Translations under genes and position numbers: made by a program | DNA from: Roseovarius sp. | Lineage (GTDB): Bacteria; Pseudomonadota; Alphaproteobacteria; Rhodobacterales; Rhodobacteraceae | Reading direction: 5' to 3' | Assembly: GCF_030373445.1 (NCBI RefSeq) | Contig: NZ_JAUCYU010000004.1 | Coordinates: forward strand, 62,001-126,000 | DNA: 64,000 nucleotides | In this document: piece after piece, positions 18,047 through 27,723 of the stretch | Position numbering within the stretch: the stretch's first letter is position 1 | Layout: every line of letters begins with the position of its first letter | Notes under the pieces: generated by a model | What the model was told of the DNA's origin: nothing | The model's database searches: none | The model's input: the letters and a program-made list of their open reading frames with translations, nothing else

Positions 18047-19272
18047 GAGCGGTAGTCGGCGTTGATGTCGATGTAGCCGTGGGTCAGGTCGCAGGTCCAG
18101 ACCACGGCGCGCCCGCCGCCGAGGCCGAGGTCGACATGGATGTCGAGCTCGGGGTTCTTCATGTAGGCGGCGGCCGCATCTTCCGAGTAGTCGGGGTTCA
18201 CCCAGCCATCCTTGGCGACGAGGATATCGCCGAACCAGATGCTGAGCGTGTCGCGGTCGGCGGGCGCGCCGGACTTGCCGACGGCCATGACGATCCGGCC
18301 CCAGTTCGGGTCTTCGCCGGCGATGGCGGTTTTCACCAGCGGCGAGTTGGCGATGGCGAGCCCGTGCGTGCGGGCGTCGGCATCGCTGGAGGCGCCGGTG
18401 ACGGAGACCGAGACGAACTTGGTGGCGCCTTCGCCGTCGCGGACGACCTGGTGGGCGAGGTCGAGCATGACCCGGCGCAGCCCTTCCATGAAGGTGATGC
18501 TGTTTTCCGTCACGCGGATGCCCGAGGCGCCGGTGGCGGCGACGAGCAGCGTGTCGGAGGTGGAGGTATCGCTATCGACGGTGATGCAGTTGAAAGTGGT
18601 CTGGTTCAGGGCCGATACCATGGATTGCAGGATCGGCTGTTCGATGGCGGCGTCGGTGAAGATGTAGACCAGCATCGTCGCCATGTCGGGGGCGATCATG
18701 CCGGAACCCTTGGCGATGCCGGCGATGCGCACCGGCTGGCCGTCGATCTCGACCTGCGTACCGGAGCCCTTGGGGAAGGTATCGGTGGTCATGATGGCGC
18801 GGGCGGCGTTCTCGATACCGGTGGGGTCGAGATTGCCCTTCAGCTCGTCAAGCTTGGCAGCGATGCGGTCGTGGGGCAGCGGTTCGCCGATCACGCCGGT
18901 GGAGGAGGAAAAGACCCGCGCCTCTGGCACGTCGAGGGTGTTGGCGACGGCGGAGGTGACGGCGGTGACCGCCGCCTCGCCGTTGCGGCCGGTGAAGGCG
19001 TTGGCGTTGCCGGAATTCACGATGATCGCCGCGCCCGCCTCGGACTGGAAGGCGATCTTCTTCTGGCAGTCGAGCACCGCCGCCGAGCGGGTGGCCGACC
19101 GGGTGAAGACCCCGGCCATGGCCGTGCCCGGCGCCAGCAGCGCCAGCATCACGTCGGTTCGCCCGGCATAGCGCACCCCGGCCTCTGCCGTGGCAAAGCT
19201 GACCCCGCCGATCTCGGGCAGCGACGGGAACGCCGCGGGGGCCAGCGGGGAAAGAGGAGGGGTTGCGCCCAT
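18043..19272 (-). CDS. argJ: Bifunctional ornithine acetyltransferase / N-acetylglutamate synthase
   Basis: A 409-residue ArgJ, which recycles the acetyl group between N-acetylornithine and glutamate in arginine synthesis. The self-cleavage site is visible in KGSGMIAPDMATMLVYIFTD, where the Ala-Thr bond is cut and the Thr becomes the nucleophile. The oxyanion-hole region is near SSTGVIGEPL. It sits 2 bases after the rotamase gene and overlaps mutT by four bases, so the three are probably co-transcribed. Confidence 0.96.
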   Translation of the reverse strand: MGATPPLSPLAPAAFPSLPEIGGVSFATAEAGVRYAGRTDVMLALLAPGTAMAGVFTRSATRSAAVLDCQKKIAFQSEAGAAIIVNSGNANAFTGRNGEAAVTAVTSAVANTLDVPEARVFSSSTGVIGEPLPHDRIAAKLDELKGNLDPTGIENAARAIMTTDTFPKGSGTQVEIDGQPVRIAGIAKGSGMIAPDMATMLVYIFTDAAIEQPILQSMVSALNQTTFNCITVDSDTSTSDTLLVAATGASGIRVTENSITFMEGLRRVMLDLAHQVVRDGEGATKFVSVSVTGASSDADARTHGLAIANSPLVKTAIAGEDPNWGRIVMAVGKSGAPADRDTLSIWFGDILVAKDGWVNPDYSEDAAAAYMKNPELDIHVDLGLGGGRAVVWTCDLTHGYIDINADYRS

Positions 19273-19274
19273 GT

Positions 19275-20132
19275 TCAGTTCTCCAGAACGCTCGGGTCGT
19301 TGATGGCTTCGGGGTTGATGTTCGAGATGTCGGGACGGTCGATCTTGGCGTTCTCCGACAGTTTCTCGACATGGGCGGCAAGCATTTGCTCGCGCACCTG
19401 GTTCTCGAGCTCGTCGCGAACCGTGTCGAAGGCGGGGCGTTCCTTTTCACGGGTTTCGGCGAGGGTGATGACATGCCAGCCGAACTGGGTCTGGACCGGG
19501 TCGGATACGCCGCCGGTCTCGAGCGCGGCGACGGCTTCGAAGAAGGGTTCGACCATGTCGCCTTCGCCGAACCAGCCCAGATCGCCGCCGGCGGAGGCGG
19601 AGGGACCGGTGGAGTTCTCGCGGGCGAGCGCGGCGAAATCGCCGCCGTCCTCGAGTTCGGTCACGAGCGCCTGCGCTTCTTCCTCGGTCTCGACGAGGAT
19701 GTGCGAGGCGCGGTACTCCATTTCGCCGGCTTCCTCGGGGTATTGCTCTTCATAGGCGGCCTGAAGCTCGGCTTCGTCGACGCCGCCTTCCATCACCTGG
19801 GCGATGACCTCTCCGGCGGTGACGGCGCGTTCCTCGTTCTCCAGCAGGATCTTGCTTTGAAGGGACAGGTCGCCCTCGAAGGATTGCTGCAGCAGGGTCT
19901 GTTGCACGAGCTGGTCGATGATGCCCTGGAACAGCAGTTCGGGCGGGAATTGATCATATTGCCGCGGCAGATCGGCGCGGACGGCGATGACGTGGCCGAG
20001 GGTGATCTCGGTGCCGTTGACGGTGGCCACGACCTCGTTCGGATCGGCGGTTTCCTGTGCCTGTGCAAAGGGGCTTGTCACCATCGCCGCGGCGAAGGCG
20101 GCGGCGAGGATCGGGCGAAGGGTTGCGGGCAT
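19275..20132 (-). CDS. Periplasmic parvulin-type peptidyl-prolyl isomerase
   Basis: A 285-residue secreted protein: signal peptide MPATLRPILAAAFAAAMVTS, an N-terminal SurA/PrsA-like helical chaperone segment, then a rotamase domain at about residues 140-235. The rotamase part shows ASHILVETEEEAQALVTEL, GGDLGWFGEGDMVEPFFEA and TQFGWHVITL. Such proteins help outer-membrane and periplasmic proteins fold. It diverges from secA, which fits a secretion theme, and it heads the argJ-mutT unit. Confidence 0.9.
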   Translation of the reverse strand: MPATLRPILAAAFAAAMVTSPFAQAQETADPNEVVATVNGTEITLGHVIAVRADLPRQYDQFPPELLFQGIIDQLVQQTLLQQSFEGDLSLQSKILLENEERAVTAGEVIAQVMEGGVDEAELQAAYEEQYPEEAGEMEYRASHILVETEEEAQALVTELEDGGDFAALARENSTGPSASAGGDLGWFGEGDMVEPFFEAVAALETGGVSDPVQTQFGWHVITLAETREKERPAFDTVRDELENQVREQMLAAHVEKLSENAKIDRPDISNINPEAINDPSVLEN

Positions 20133-20317
20133 GGGCTGTCCTTTTCTGGTCGGGATCAGGGCGCGGCGCCCTGTTACGTTGACACTCGTTCGGCGGCCCC
20201 TTACATCGCCTTATGATCAAGGCAGGACCGCCCGCTTGGCCCCGTTCTAGGGGCGCATAGAGGCAGGGGCAAGCAATTGCCTTTCACGAACTTGCGAAAC
20301 ACCGGAACGGACACGCT

Positions 20318-23020
20318 ATGCTGGGTATCAACACTGTCGCCAAGAAAATCTTCGGGACGGCGAACGACCGGAAGGTAAAGGCGACACGGCCGCTGGTCGA
20401 GAAGATCAACGCGCTGGAACCCGAGTTCGAGGCGTTGAGCGACCAGGGGCTGATCGACCGGACGGCGGACCTCAAGGAGCGGGTCGCCGGGGGCGAGAGC
20501 CTTGACGCGATCCTGCCGGAAGCCTTTGCAAATTGCCGCGAGGCGGCCCGCCGGGCGCTGGGCCTCAGGGCGTTCGACGTGCAGTTGATGGGCGGCATCT
20601 TCCTTCACCAGGGTAACATTTCCGAGATGAAGACCGGCGAGGGCAAGACGCTGGTTGCGACCTTTCCAGCCTACCTGAACGCGCTGAGCGGCAAGGGCGT
20701 GCATATCGTTACCGTCAACGATTACCTGGCCAAGCGGGATGCCGAGTGGATGGGCAAGGTCTATGGCGCGCTGGGCATGACCACGGGCGTGGTTTACCCG
20801 CAGCAGCCGGATGGCGAGAAGAAGCAGGCCTATGCCTGTGACGTGATCTATGCGACCAACAACGAGCTTGGCTTCGACTACCTGCGCGACAACATGAAAT
20901 CGTCGCTCAAGGAGATGAGCCAGCGCGGGCATCATTTCGCCATCGTCGACGAGGTGGACAGCATCCTGATCGACGAGGCGCGGACGCCGCTGATCATTTC
21001 CGGCCCGGCGCAGGACCGGAGCGAGCTTTACGTGACCATCGACAAGCTGATCCCGACCCTGTCGGAGGATCACTACACGGTGGACGAGAAGACCCGGAAC
21101 GTGACCTTCACCGACGAGGGGAACGAGTTTCTCGAGGCGACGCTTCGGGAGAACGGGCTTCTGGAAGAGGGGCAATCGCTTTACGACCCCGAGAGCACGA
21201 CGATCGTGCACCACGTGAACCAGGGGCTTCGGGCGCACAAGCTGTTCCAGAAGGACAAGGATTACATCGTGCGCGGCAAGGAGGTCGTGCTCATCGACGA
21301 GTTCACCGGGCGGATGATGCCGGGGCGGCGCTTGTCGGAGGGTCTGCACCAGGCGATCGAGGCGAAGGAGGGTTGTGACATCCAGCCCGAGAACGTGACG
21401 CTGGCGCAGGTGACGTTCCAGAACTATTTCCGGCTGTATGACAAGCTGGCGGGCATGACCGGCACGGCGGCGACCGAGGCGGAGGAATTCGCGCAGATCT
21501 ACGGGCTTGGCGTGGTGGAAGTGCCGACGAACCTGCCGATTGCCCGGATCGACCAGGACGATGCCGTCTACCGGACGCAGGAAGAGAAGTACAACGCCAT
21601 CATCGAGGCGATCAACGAGGCCCACGCGAAGAAGCAGCCGGTGCTGGTGGGGACCACGTCGATCGAGAAGTCGGAGATGCTGAGCCAGCTGCTGACCAAG
21701 GCGGGGATCGAGCATAACGTCCTGAACGCGCGCCAGCACGAGAAGGAGGCGCAGATCGTCGCCGATGCGGGCCGGCTGGGCGCCGTGACGATTGCCACCA
21801 ACATGGCCGGGCGGGGCACCGACATCAAGCTGGGCGGCAACGTGGACTTCAAGGTGATGGAGGCGATTGCCGCCGAGCCCGAGAAGGACCCCGAGGAGAT
21901 CCGCCAGCGGATCGAGGCGGATCACGAGTCCGACGAGCAGGCGGTGATCGAGTCGGGCGGGCTGTTCGTGCTGGCCACCGAGCGGCATGAAAGCCGCCGG
22001 ATCGACAACCAGCTGCGTGGCCGGTCGGGCCGTCAGGGCGACCCGGGGCGGTCGGCCTTCTTCCTGAGCCTCGACGATGACCTGATGCGGATTTTCGGTT
22101 CGGAGCGGCTGGAGAAGGTGCTGTCGGGCCTCGGCATGAAGGAAGGCGAGGCGATCATTCACCCGTGGGTGAACAAGTCGCTGGAGCGGGCCCAGGCTAA
22201 GGTCGAGGGGCGGAACTTCGACATCCGGAAGCAGCTGCTGAAATTCGACGACGTGATGAACGAGCAGCGGAAGGTGATCTTCAAGCAGCGGCTCGACATC
22301 ATGAAGGCGTCGGACCTGAGCGAGATCGTGCAGGACATGCGCGGCGAGGTGATCGACGAGCTGGTCGACCAGTACATGCCGCCCAAGACCTATGCCGACC
22401 AGTGGGACATGGAAGGGTTCGACGCGGCGGTGCGCGAGAAGCTGAACCTCGAGCTTCCGGTGGTGGAATGGGCTGACGAGGAAGGCGTGGACGACGAGGA
22501 TATCGCCGAGCGGGTCGAGAAGGCCGCCGACGAGATGATGGCGCAGAAAACCGCCGCCTTCGGTGCCGAGAACATGCGCAGCATCGAAAAGCAGATCCTG
22601 CTTCAGACGATCGACCAGAAATGGCGCGAGCACCTGCTGACGCTGGAGCATCTTCGCAGCGTTGTGGGCTTCCGCGGCTATGCGCAGCGCGACCCGCTGA
22701 ACGAGTACAAGACCGAGGCGTTCCAGCTGTTCGAGACGATGCTCGACAGCCTGCGGCAGGACGTGACGCAGAAACTGTCGCAGATCCGGCCGATGACCGA
22801 GGAAGAGCAGCAGTCGATGCTGGCCGATATCGAGCAGCAGCGCGCGGCGATGGCGGCGCAGGCCGAGACCGAGAAGGAAGGCCAGATCGTGCAGGAGACG
22901 TCGTCGCCGGAAGGGTTCGACGAATCCAATCCGGAAACATGGGGGAATCCGGGCCGGAACCAGCCCTGCCCCTGTGGTTCGGGCAAGAAGTTCAAGCACT
23001 GCCACGGCCAGTTCGTCTGA
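20318..23020 (+). CDS. secA: Protein translocase ATPase SecA
   Basis: A 900-residue SecA, the motor that drives preproteins through SecYEG. Visible are Walker A ([15 protein letters not shown]), the DEAD-type motif ([20 protein letters not shown]), the helicase II region ([21 protein letters not shown]) and the preprotein cross-linking region. The C-terminal zinc-binding tail [14 protein letters not shown] binds SecB. Length is normal. It is divergent from the rotamase gene, and a terminator follows about 37 bases after the stop. Confidence 0.98.
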   Translation: MLGINTVAKKIFGTANDRKVKATRPLVEKINALEPEFEALSDQGLIDRTADLKERVAGGESLDAILPEAFANCREAARRALGLRAFDVQLMGGIFLHQGNISEMKTGEGKTLVATFPAYLNALSGKGVHIVTVNDYLAKRDAEWMGKVYGALGMTTGVVYPQQPDGEKKQAYACDVIYATNNELGFDYLRDNMKSSLKEMSQRGHHFAIVDEVDSILIDEARTPLIISGPAQDRSELYVTIDKLIPTLSEDHYTVDEKTRNVTFTDEGNEFLEATLRENGLLEEGQSLYDPESTTIVHHVNQGLRAHKLFQKDKDYIVRGKEVVLIDEFTGRMMPGRRLSEGLHQAIEAKEGCDIQPENVTLAQVTFQNYFRLYDKLAGMTGTAATEAEEFAQIYGLGVVEVPTNLPIARIDQDDAVYRTQEEKYNAIIEAINEAHAKKQPVLVGTTSIEKSEMLSQLLTKAGIEHNVLNARQHEKEAQIVADAGRLGAVTIATNMAGRGTDIKLGGNVDFKVMEAIAAEPEKDPEEIRQRIEADHESDEQAVIESGGLFVLATERHESRRIDNQLRGRSGRQGDPGRSAFFLSLDDDLMRIFGSERLEKVLSGLGMKEGEAIIHPWVNKSLERAQAKVEGRNFDIRKQLLKFDDVMNEQRKVIFKQRLDIMKASDLSEIVQDMRGEVIDELVDQYMPPKTYADQWDMEGFDAAVREKLNLELPVVEWADEEGVDDEDIAERVEKAADEMMAQKTAAFGAENMRSIEKQILLQTIDQKWREHLLTLEHLRSVVGFRGYAQRDPLNEYKTEAFQLFETMLDSLRQDVTQKLSQIRPMTEEEQQSMLADIEQQRAAMAAQAETEKEGQIVQETSSPEGFDESNPETWGNPGRNQPCPCGSGKKFKHCHGQFV

Positions 23021-23056
23021 ATCCCGGGCGCCCTAACCTGAGCATAATCAAATCAT

Positions 23057-23087
23057 AAGGCTGCCTCATGGCGGCCTTTTTCTCTTT
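23057..23087 (+). terminator. Terminator after secA
   Basis: AAGGCTGCC and GGCGGCCTT pair around TCAT with one T-G wobble, followed by a T-rich run (TTTTTCTCTTT). Confidence 0.85.
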
Positions 23088-23126
23088 CTATCCCTGCCGC
23101 TGATCTTTTCGGTGCGGGAGTATGCC

Positions 23127-24164
23127 ATGATCAGTGCCAGACGTATTATCACGATCCTCGGGACGTTGTTCTGTGCCGTGGGAACGGGCTTCTTCATGCA
23201 GCATTACATGCAGGCGCCGGACCGTTCGACGCCCGGCTCCGTCCAGGTGGCCTCGGTCAGCGCCATTCAGGACGTGGTTCCGATGGTGGAAGAGGCGCTG
23301 AGGGCGCCGGTGGACGGGGACGAGGAAGTTCAGCTCGAGGATATCGCGCTGACTGCAGCCATCCCGGTGCCGCCCTCGGCCGCGCCGCAGCCCGAGATGC
23401 TGCCGGACAACCCGGTGACGCTGGCCGCGCTGGAAGACGAGCCGATCACCGAGCTTCCGCAGGAAGAGCCGGCGCCGAGTTTTGGCTGCGACATCGCCTT
23501 CGACGCACAGCCTGTGGCCGCCGCGATGGTCAAGCTGACGCTGAACGCGCCGTGCCTGGCCAACGAGCGGTTCACCCTGCACCACAACGGCATGATGTTC
23601 GCGGATGCGACCGATGACGAAGGACGTGCCGAGATCAGCGTGCCCGCGCTCAACAAGGCGGCGATCTTCATCGCGACCTTCACCAGCGGTGCAAGTGCCG
23701 TGGCCAATGCCGACATCGGGACGCTGGAATATTACGATCGCGCCGTGGTGCAGTGGAACGGGCCGGAGGGCTTGCAGATTCACGCGCTGGAATACGAGGC
23801 GGGGTACGAGGGTGCGGGCCATGTCTGGGCCGGGGCCGCGCGTGACCTTGCCAGCGCGGCGAAGGGCGAAGGCGGGTTCATCACCCGTCTGGGCGACCCG
23901 GACGCGTTCAACCCGATGATGGCAGAGATCTATACCTTCCCGTCGGGCACCGCGCTGAAGGAAGGCGTGATCATGATCAACCTCGAAGCCGAGGTGACCG
24001 AGGACAACTGCAACACCGATATCGAGGCGCAGATCCTTCAGAAATCCGGCAACGCCCGGATGGCCGCGAAGGAACTGGTGCTGGCGATGCCGGAATGTGA
24101 CGCGGTTGGCGACTATCTGGTGTTGAAAAACCTGTTTGATGACTTGAATATCGCCCGCAACTAG
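23127..24164 (+). CDS. Hypothetical envelope protein with N-terminal membrane anchor
   Basis: A 345-residue protein with one N-terminal hydrophobic segment (IITILGTLFCAVGTGFFM), then a Pro/Ala/Glu-rich linker to about residue 120 and a compact C-terminal region. That region begins FGCDIAFDAQPVAAAMVKLT and contains several cysteines. It is probably periplasmic and anchored to the inner membrane. The ATG at 23127 is preferred to the GTG at 23112 because a CGGGAG site precedes it. I do not recognise a named family. The next gene, also envelope-bound, starts 24 bases later, so they may work together. Confidence 0.7.
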   Translation: MISARRIITILGTLFCAVGTGFFMQHYMQAPDRSTPGSVQVASVSAIQDVVPMVEEALRAPVDGDEEVQLEDIALTAAIPVPPSAAPQPEMLPDNPVTLAALEDEPITELPQEEPAPSFGCDIAFDAQPVAAAMVKLTLNAPCLANERFTLHHNGMMFADATDDEGRAEISVPALNKAAIFIATFTSGASAVANADIGTLEYYDRAVVQWNGPEGLQIHALEYEAGYEGAGHVWAGAARDLASAAKGEGGFITRLGDPDAFNPMMAEIYTFPSGTALKEGVIMINLEAEVTEDNCNTDIEAQILQKSGNARMAAKELVLAMPECDAVGDYLVLKNLFDDLNIARN

Positions 24165-24188
24165 AACGCTGCGGCCGGGAGTCATTTC

Positions 24189-25751
24189 ATGGCGATTGTA
24201 CGTGCGGCGAGTTTCGCCGCACTTCTTCTTTGCACGCTTGCCGGTTACGGGCTGGCGCAGGATGTCACGCTTATCTCGCGCGATGGCGATGTCGAGATTT
24301 CCGGCAACCTGCTGGGTTTCGATGGCGAGTTCTACCGGGTCGATACGGTTTATGGGGAATTGACGGTCGACGGCTCGGGCGTGCTGTGCGAGGGGCCGGG
24401 CTGCCCCGATCTCGAGGCTTTCGTGGCGCGGGTGACGTTTTCCGGCGCGCCGACGGTGGGGCGGGTGTTGATGCCGGCGCTTCTGGAGGCGTTCGCGATC
24501 CGCCACAGTTTCGAGGCGGGTCGGGAGATCATCTCGGACAACGAGGCGATTTACCGGATCACCGACCCGGCGCAGGACAACCGGGTGCTGGGTGAGTTCA
24601 CCTTTCGGCTGAACAACACCGACGAGGGGTTTGCCGACCTGTTGGCCGACGAGGCCGATATCGTGATGGCACTGCGCGAGGTGCGGCGCGAGGAGGTGGC
24701 GCGCGGGCAGGAGGCCGGGATCGGCGACCTGTCGTCGCGCAACGGCAGCCGGGTGATCGCGCTGGACGCGCTGGTGCCGGTGGTGGCGCCGTCGAACCCG
24801 GTGCAATCGGTCTCGGTGCCGGAGCTGGTGCGGGTTCTGACCGGCGAGATCGACAATTGGGAGGCGCTGGGCGGGCCGAACGCGCCGATCGCGGTGCATG
24901 TGCACGGGCCGCGTTCGGGGCTGGGGCAGGCGACGGAGGACCGGCTTCTGAAGCCGGCGTTCAAGGCGTTGCTTGAAGAGGTGACGTTTCATCCGGCGGG
25001 GCCGGGGCTGGCCGAGGCCGTGGCGGCCGACCCGTTCGCGATCGGGGTGACCAGCCGGTCGGAGACGGACGCGGCGTGGGAGCTGGCGATCCGGGGGGAG
25101 TGCGGGTTCGTGCTGCGGGCCGGGCGGCAGGCGGTGAAAACCGAGGATTACCCGCTGACCTCGCCGATGTTCCTGTACCTTCCGGCGCGGCGGTTTCCCA
25201 AGCTGGTGCGCGAGTTCATGGGCTATTTGCGGGACCCGTCGGCGCAGCTCGTGATGCGGCGGGCCGGGTTCGTCGACCAGGCGCCGGAGGAGATACCGAT
25301 TCACCAGCAGGGGGACCGGTTTGCCAATGCCATTGCGCGGGCGGGCGAGGAGACGTCGCTGGCGGAGCTCCAGCGGATGGTGGCGTTCCTGACGCCGCTT
25401 GACCGGCTGACCACAACCTTCCGGTTCGAGACCGGGTCGGTGCGGCTGGACGCGCAATCGCGGTCGAACGTGCAGCAGTTGGCGCGGGCGATGGAGGTGG
25501 GGCTGTACGATGCGCGGCGGCTTGTCTTCGTGGGGTTCAGCGACAGTGACGGGTCGGCGGTCGCGAACCTGAAGATTGCCCAGCGGCGGGCGGACGCGGT
25601 GCGCGATGCCGTGGTCGAGGCGGCGGAGACGGCGAACCTGTCGCGGATCGGGCTGGAGACGGAGGCGTTTGGCGAGGCGATGCCGATGGCCTGCGACGAC
25701 AGCGCCTGGGGCCGGCAGGTGAACCGGCGGGTCGAGGTCTGGGTGCGCTGA
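24189..25751 (+). CDS. Phosphate-binding-protein-like and OmpA-domain fusion protein
   Basis: A 520-residue secreted protein with signal MAIVRAASFAALLLCTLAGYGLAQ. A short N-terminal module (to about 75) is followed by a PstS-like periplasmic binding fold (about 75-340; VLTGEIDNWEALGGPNAPIA is characteristic). The C-terminal OmpA/MotB domain (about 400-520) shows FRFETGSVRLDAQSRSNVQQ and VGFSDSDGSAVANLKIAQRRA. The OmpA domain should bind peptidoglycan, so this would be a wall-anchored solute-binding protein. Ligand and partner are unknown; the upstream gene at 23127 is a candidate partner. Confidence 0.85.
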   Translation: MAIVRAASFAALLLCTLAGYGLAQDVTLISRDGDVEISGNLLGFDGEFYRVDTVYGELTVDGSGVLCEGPGCPDLEAFVARVTFSGAPTVGRVLMPALLEAFAIRHSFEAGREIISDNEAIYRITDPAQDNRVLGEFTFRLNNTDEGFADLLADEADIVMALREVRREEVARGQEAGIGDLSSRNGSRVIALDALVPVVAPSNPVQSVSVPELVRVLTGEIDNWEALGGPNAPIAVHVHGPRSGLGQATEDRLLKPAFKALLEEVTFHPAGPGLAEAVAADPFAIGVTSRSETDAAWELAIRGECGFVLRAGRQAVKTEDYPLTSPMFLYLPARRFPKLVREFMGYLRDPSAQLVMRRAGFVDQAPEEIPIHQQGDRFANAIARAGEETSLAELQRMVAFLTPLDRLTTTFRFETGSVRLDAQSRSNVQQLARAMEVGLYDARRLVFVGFSDSDGSAVANLKIAQRRADAVRDAVVEAAETANLSRIGLETEAFGEAMPMACDDSAWGRQVNRRVEVWVR

Positions 25752-25757
25752 GCGGGC

Positions 25758-26531
25758 TTACAGGTAGCCTTCGGCGCGGAAGCTGAGCTCCTGCGATTTG
25801 CCGATGATGACATGGTCGTGCAGCACGATGTTCAGCGCGTCGGCGGCGCGCGTGACCTGGCGGGTCATGGCGATGTCGGCCTCTGACGGGGTGGGGTCGC
25901 CCGAGGGGTGGTTGTGGACAAGGATGAGGGCGCTGGCGTTGAGCAGCAGCGCGCGCTTCACGATTTCGCGGGGGTAGACGGGGACGTGATCGACGGTGCC
26001 CTCGGCCTGTTCCTCCTCGGCGATGAGGATGTTCTTGCGGTCGAGGTAGAAGACGCGGAACTGTTCGGTGGGACGGTGGGCCATGGTAGTGCGGCAATAG
26101 TCGAGCAGCGCATCCCACGAGGAAAGCACCTGTTTGTGACGGATGCGGGATTGCGAAAGGCGGTGGGCCGCGGCCTCGATCACCTTGAGCTCGCAGATCA
26201 CCGCCTCGCCCACGCCGTCGAGCGCCTCAAGCTGGTCGGGCGGGGCGGAGAGGACGCCGTTGAAGTCGCCGAACCGGTCGAGCAGGGCGCGGGCGAGGGG
26301 TTTGACGTCGCGCCGGGGGATGGCGCGGAAGAGGACAAGCTCCAGCATCTCGTAATCGGGCAGGGCGGCGGGGCCGCCGGCGAGGAACCTGTCGCGCAGG
26401 CGTTTGCGGTGGTCGCGGAGGTAGGAGGGTTGTTTCGCCTTCCGCTCGCTGGCGGGCGCGGCGCAGTCGTCGCTGTCGAAGAGCGGGAGGGACAGGTCGG
26501 AGAAGGCACGAGGGTTGCTCATGCCCCTCAC
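25758..26531 (-). CDS. radC: RadC family JAB-domain protein
   Basis: A 257-residue RadC-like protein. An N-terminal UPF0758 helix-hairpin-helix part (ALDGVGEAVICELKVIEAAA) precedes a C-terminal JAB/MPN metalloprotease-like domain. The metal site is visible in ALILVHNHPSGDPTPSEADIAMT (HxH...D). Despite the name, a role in DNA repair is not established. It converges on the OmpA-fusion gene with a 6-base gap. Confidence 0.92.
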   Translation of the reverse strand: MRGMSNPRAFSDLSLPLFDSDDCAAPASERKAKQPSYLRDHRKRLRDRFLAGGPAALPDYEMLELVLFRAIPRRDVKPLARALLDRFGDFNGVLSAPPDQLEALDGVGEAVICELKVIEAAAHRLSQSRIRHKQVLSSWDALLDYCRTTMAHRPTEQFRVFYLDRKNILIAEEEQAEGTVDHVPVYPREIVKRALLLNASALILVHNHPSGDPTPSEADIAMTRQVTRAADALNIVLHDHVIIGKSQELSFRAEGYL

Positions 26532-26871
26532 GATGCGGGAGTTTGGTTAGCGAAGGGTTAAGCGGAATTCCGTGGGAGCCCTTGTGCGAACGATGAAAGC
26601 AACCACTATATCAAGAACCTGGCCCTTCAAATAGCGGTCAGCGCTTACTTATCCACAAGAAATAGTTGACTCAACGGCAACTACACGGAATCATACGGTG
26701 CCTGAAGGCGCGTTGCCGGGATTCTCTTACCTCTCCCGGCAACGCTTTACCTTCAGTCAACCGCAACCGAGGTTGCTCAAGACTGCGTGGACTCAGCCAG
26801 TAGAATCTTAAAGGCTGAAGCTGTCAAGGGCGATCTCCTCAATCCGGCGAGACCGGAGAAAGGCCATCGAA
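26532..26871. other. AT-richer intergenic island with extended inverted repeat
   Basis: About 340 bases with visibly lower GC than the neighbours. No credible gene is seen in it. It contains the inverted repeat at 26702-26756, a smaller GCAACC/GGTTGC repeat just after it, and the control region of the small gene at 26872. Confidence 0.6.
26702..26756. repeat. Extended inverted repeat / hairpin
   Basis: CTGAAGG + CGTTGCCGGG pair with CCCGGCAACG + CCTTCAG around a 14-base loop, with short internal bulges. All paired bases are Watson-Crick. It may be a structured RNA, a terminator for radC-side antisense transcription or a leader of the small gene. Confidence 0.7.
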
Positions 26872-27021
26872 ATGGCAAAGAGAGCGCCTTGGCACTCAAT
26901 CAAATCAGATGTGTATCACGACGATACCAACTGTAATACGGGCAACAACATCGAGCGCGAAAATCTGCGTTCCGGCACCGGCGGAAAGCCGAAATGCCGG
27001 GAATGCAAGCGGCTCGGGTAG
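26872..27021 (+). CDS. Small Cys/His-containing protein (49 residues)
   Basis: A 49-residue frame starting MAKRAPWHSIKSDVYHDDTN. H16, C21, C42 and C45 could bind zinc, with the pattern YHxxxxC...GTGGKPKCRECKRL. From memory, short bacterial proteins with a YHNNxxCxxGNNIE core exist, and this one fits that pattern closely. A GAGAAAGG site lies about 8 bases upstream, and a perfect nine-pair hairpin follows the stop by 17 bases. Function unknown. Confidence 0.7.
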   Translation: MAKRAPWHSIKSDVYHDDTNCNTGNNIERENLRSGTGGKPKCRECKRLG

Positions 27022-27038
27022 TACCGCTCAAAAGATAA

Positions 27039-27066
27039 GGCTAGGCAGGTGCGAACTTGCCTAGCC
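27039..27066 (+). terminator. Hairpin after the 49-residue gene
   Basis: GGCTAGGCA and TGCCTAGCC form a perfect nine-pair stem with a ten-base loop. There is no T run, so termination is likely but not certain. Confidence 0.55.
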
Positions 27067-27112
27067 AGCTATCGAAACTCTAGTGGCCAAACCGCGCCTA
27101 CGTCGCCACCCT

Positions 27113-27538
27113 CTAAGCCCGCTGCGGCGCCTCGGGCGGGTAGAGGCGGTCGTAGCCAAGCGTGAAGACGAAGGTGTAGCCGAGGTAGAAGACCGCGAAG
27201 GAGAGGTCGAGCAGCAGGGCCGCGAGGAGCGAAATGCCGAGCCACCACGCCACGACCGGCAGGAGGAGCGCCATGAAGGTCAGCTCGAACAGGGTGGCGT
27301 GGGCGATGCGCAGGGGCAGGGTTTTGCGGGCCGTGCCGCGCCAGCGCAGGAGGGCATGGTCGAAGCCGAGGTTGAAGAGATAGTTCCACAGTGTCGCCAG
27401 CGTACCGCTGATGATGGCGAGCACGCCGATCTCGGCCATGCCGTGATCGAACAGCCATGAGAAGAGCGGGGTGACGATGAGGATGCCGAGGATCTCGAAG
27501 GCGAGGGCCTGGCGGATACGGTCGAGGGTGGTACGCAC
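27113..27538 (-). CDS. PACE-type multidrug/biogenic amine efflux transporter
   Basis: A 141-residue membrane protein with four helices in two repeated pairs, as in the proteobacterial antimicrobial compound efflux (AceI) family. Family motifs appear as RIRQALAFE, WNYLFNLGFDHAL, RIAHATLFELTF and YTFVFTLGYDRLYPP. The longer open frame to 27766 is rejected: the GTG at 27538 has a GGAG site just upstream and starts the protein directly at the family N-terminus (RTTLDRIRQAL). Known members export chlorhexidine or short-chain diamines with protons; the substrate here is unknown. Confidence 0.85.
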   Translation of the reverse strand: MRTTLDRIRQALAFEILGILIVTPLFSWLFDHGMAEIGVLAIISGTLATLWNYLFNLGFDHALLRWRGTARKTLPLRIAHATLFELTFMALLLPVVAWWLGISLLAALLLDLSFAVFYLGYTFVFTLGYDRLYPPEAPQRA

Positions 27539-27723
27539 GGGAAATCTCCGAAAAGTGCCGGGTCGTCCCGTGGAAAGATCGGTGGATCGGGCGAGGTCGT
27601 CCTTGCCTGAGGGGGAGATACGCACCCGGCTTCGGAAAATCAAGCCGCAGGACGTCATGGAACCTTCCAGCGCTGTAACCCCGTTGATTGTGTAGGGAGG
27701 ATCGATACGAAAGGAGGTTTTCC

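Noticed and set aside
20201..23005. 934-codon open frame opposite secA, and similar long frames opposite infB (14450-17056) and nusA (12163-13938)
   Set aside because: Antisense shadows of housekeeping genes with biased composition.
26532..27112. Insertion sequence remnant in the AT-richer island
   Set aside because: No transposase fragment, terminal inverted repeats with target duplications, or attachment-site duplication could be seen.
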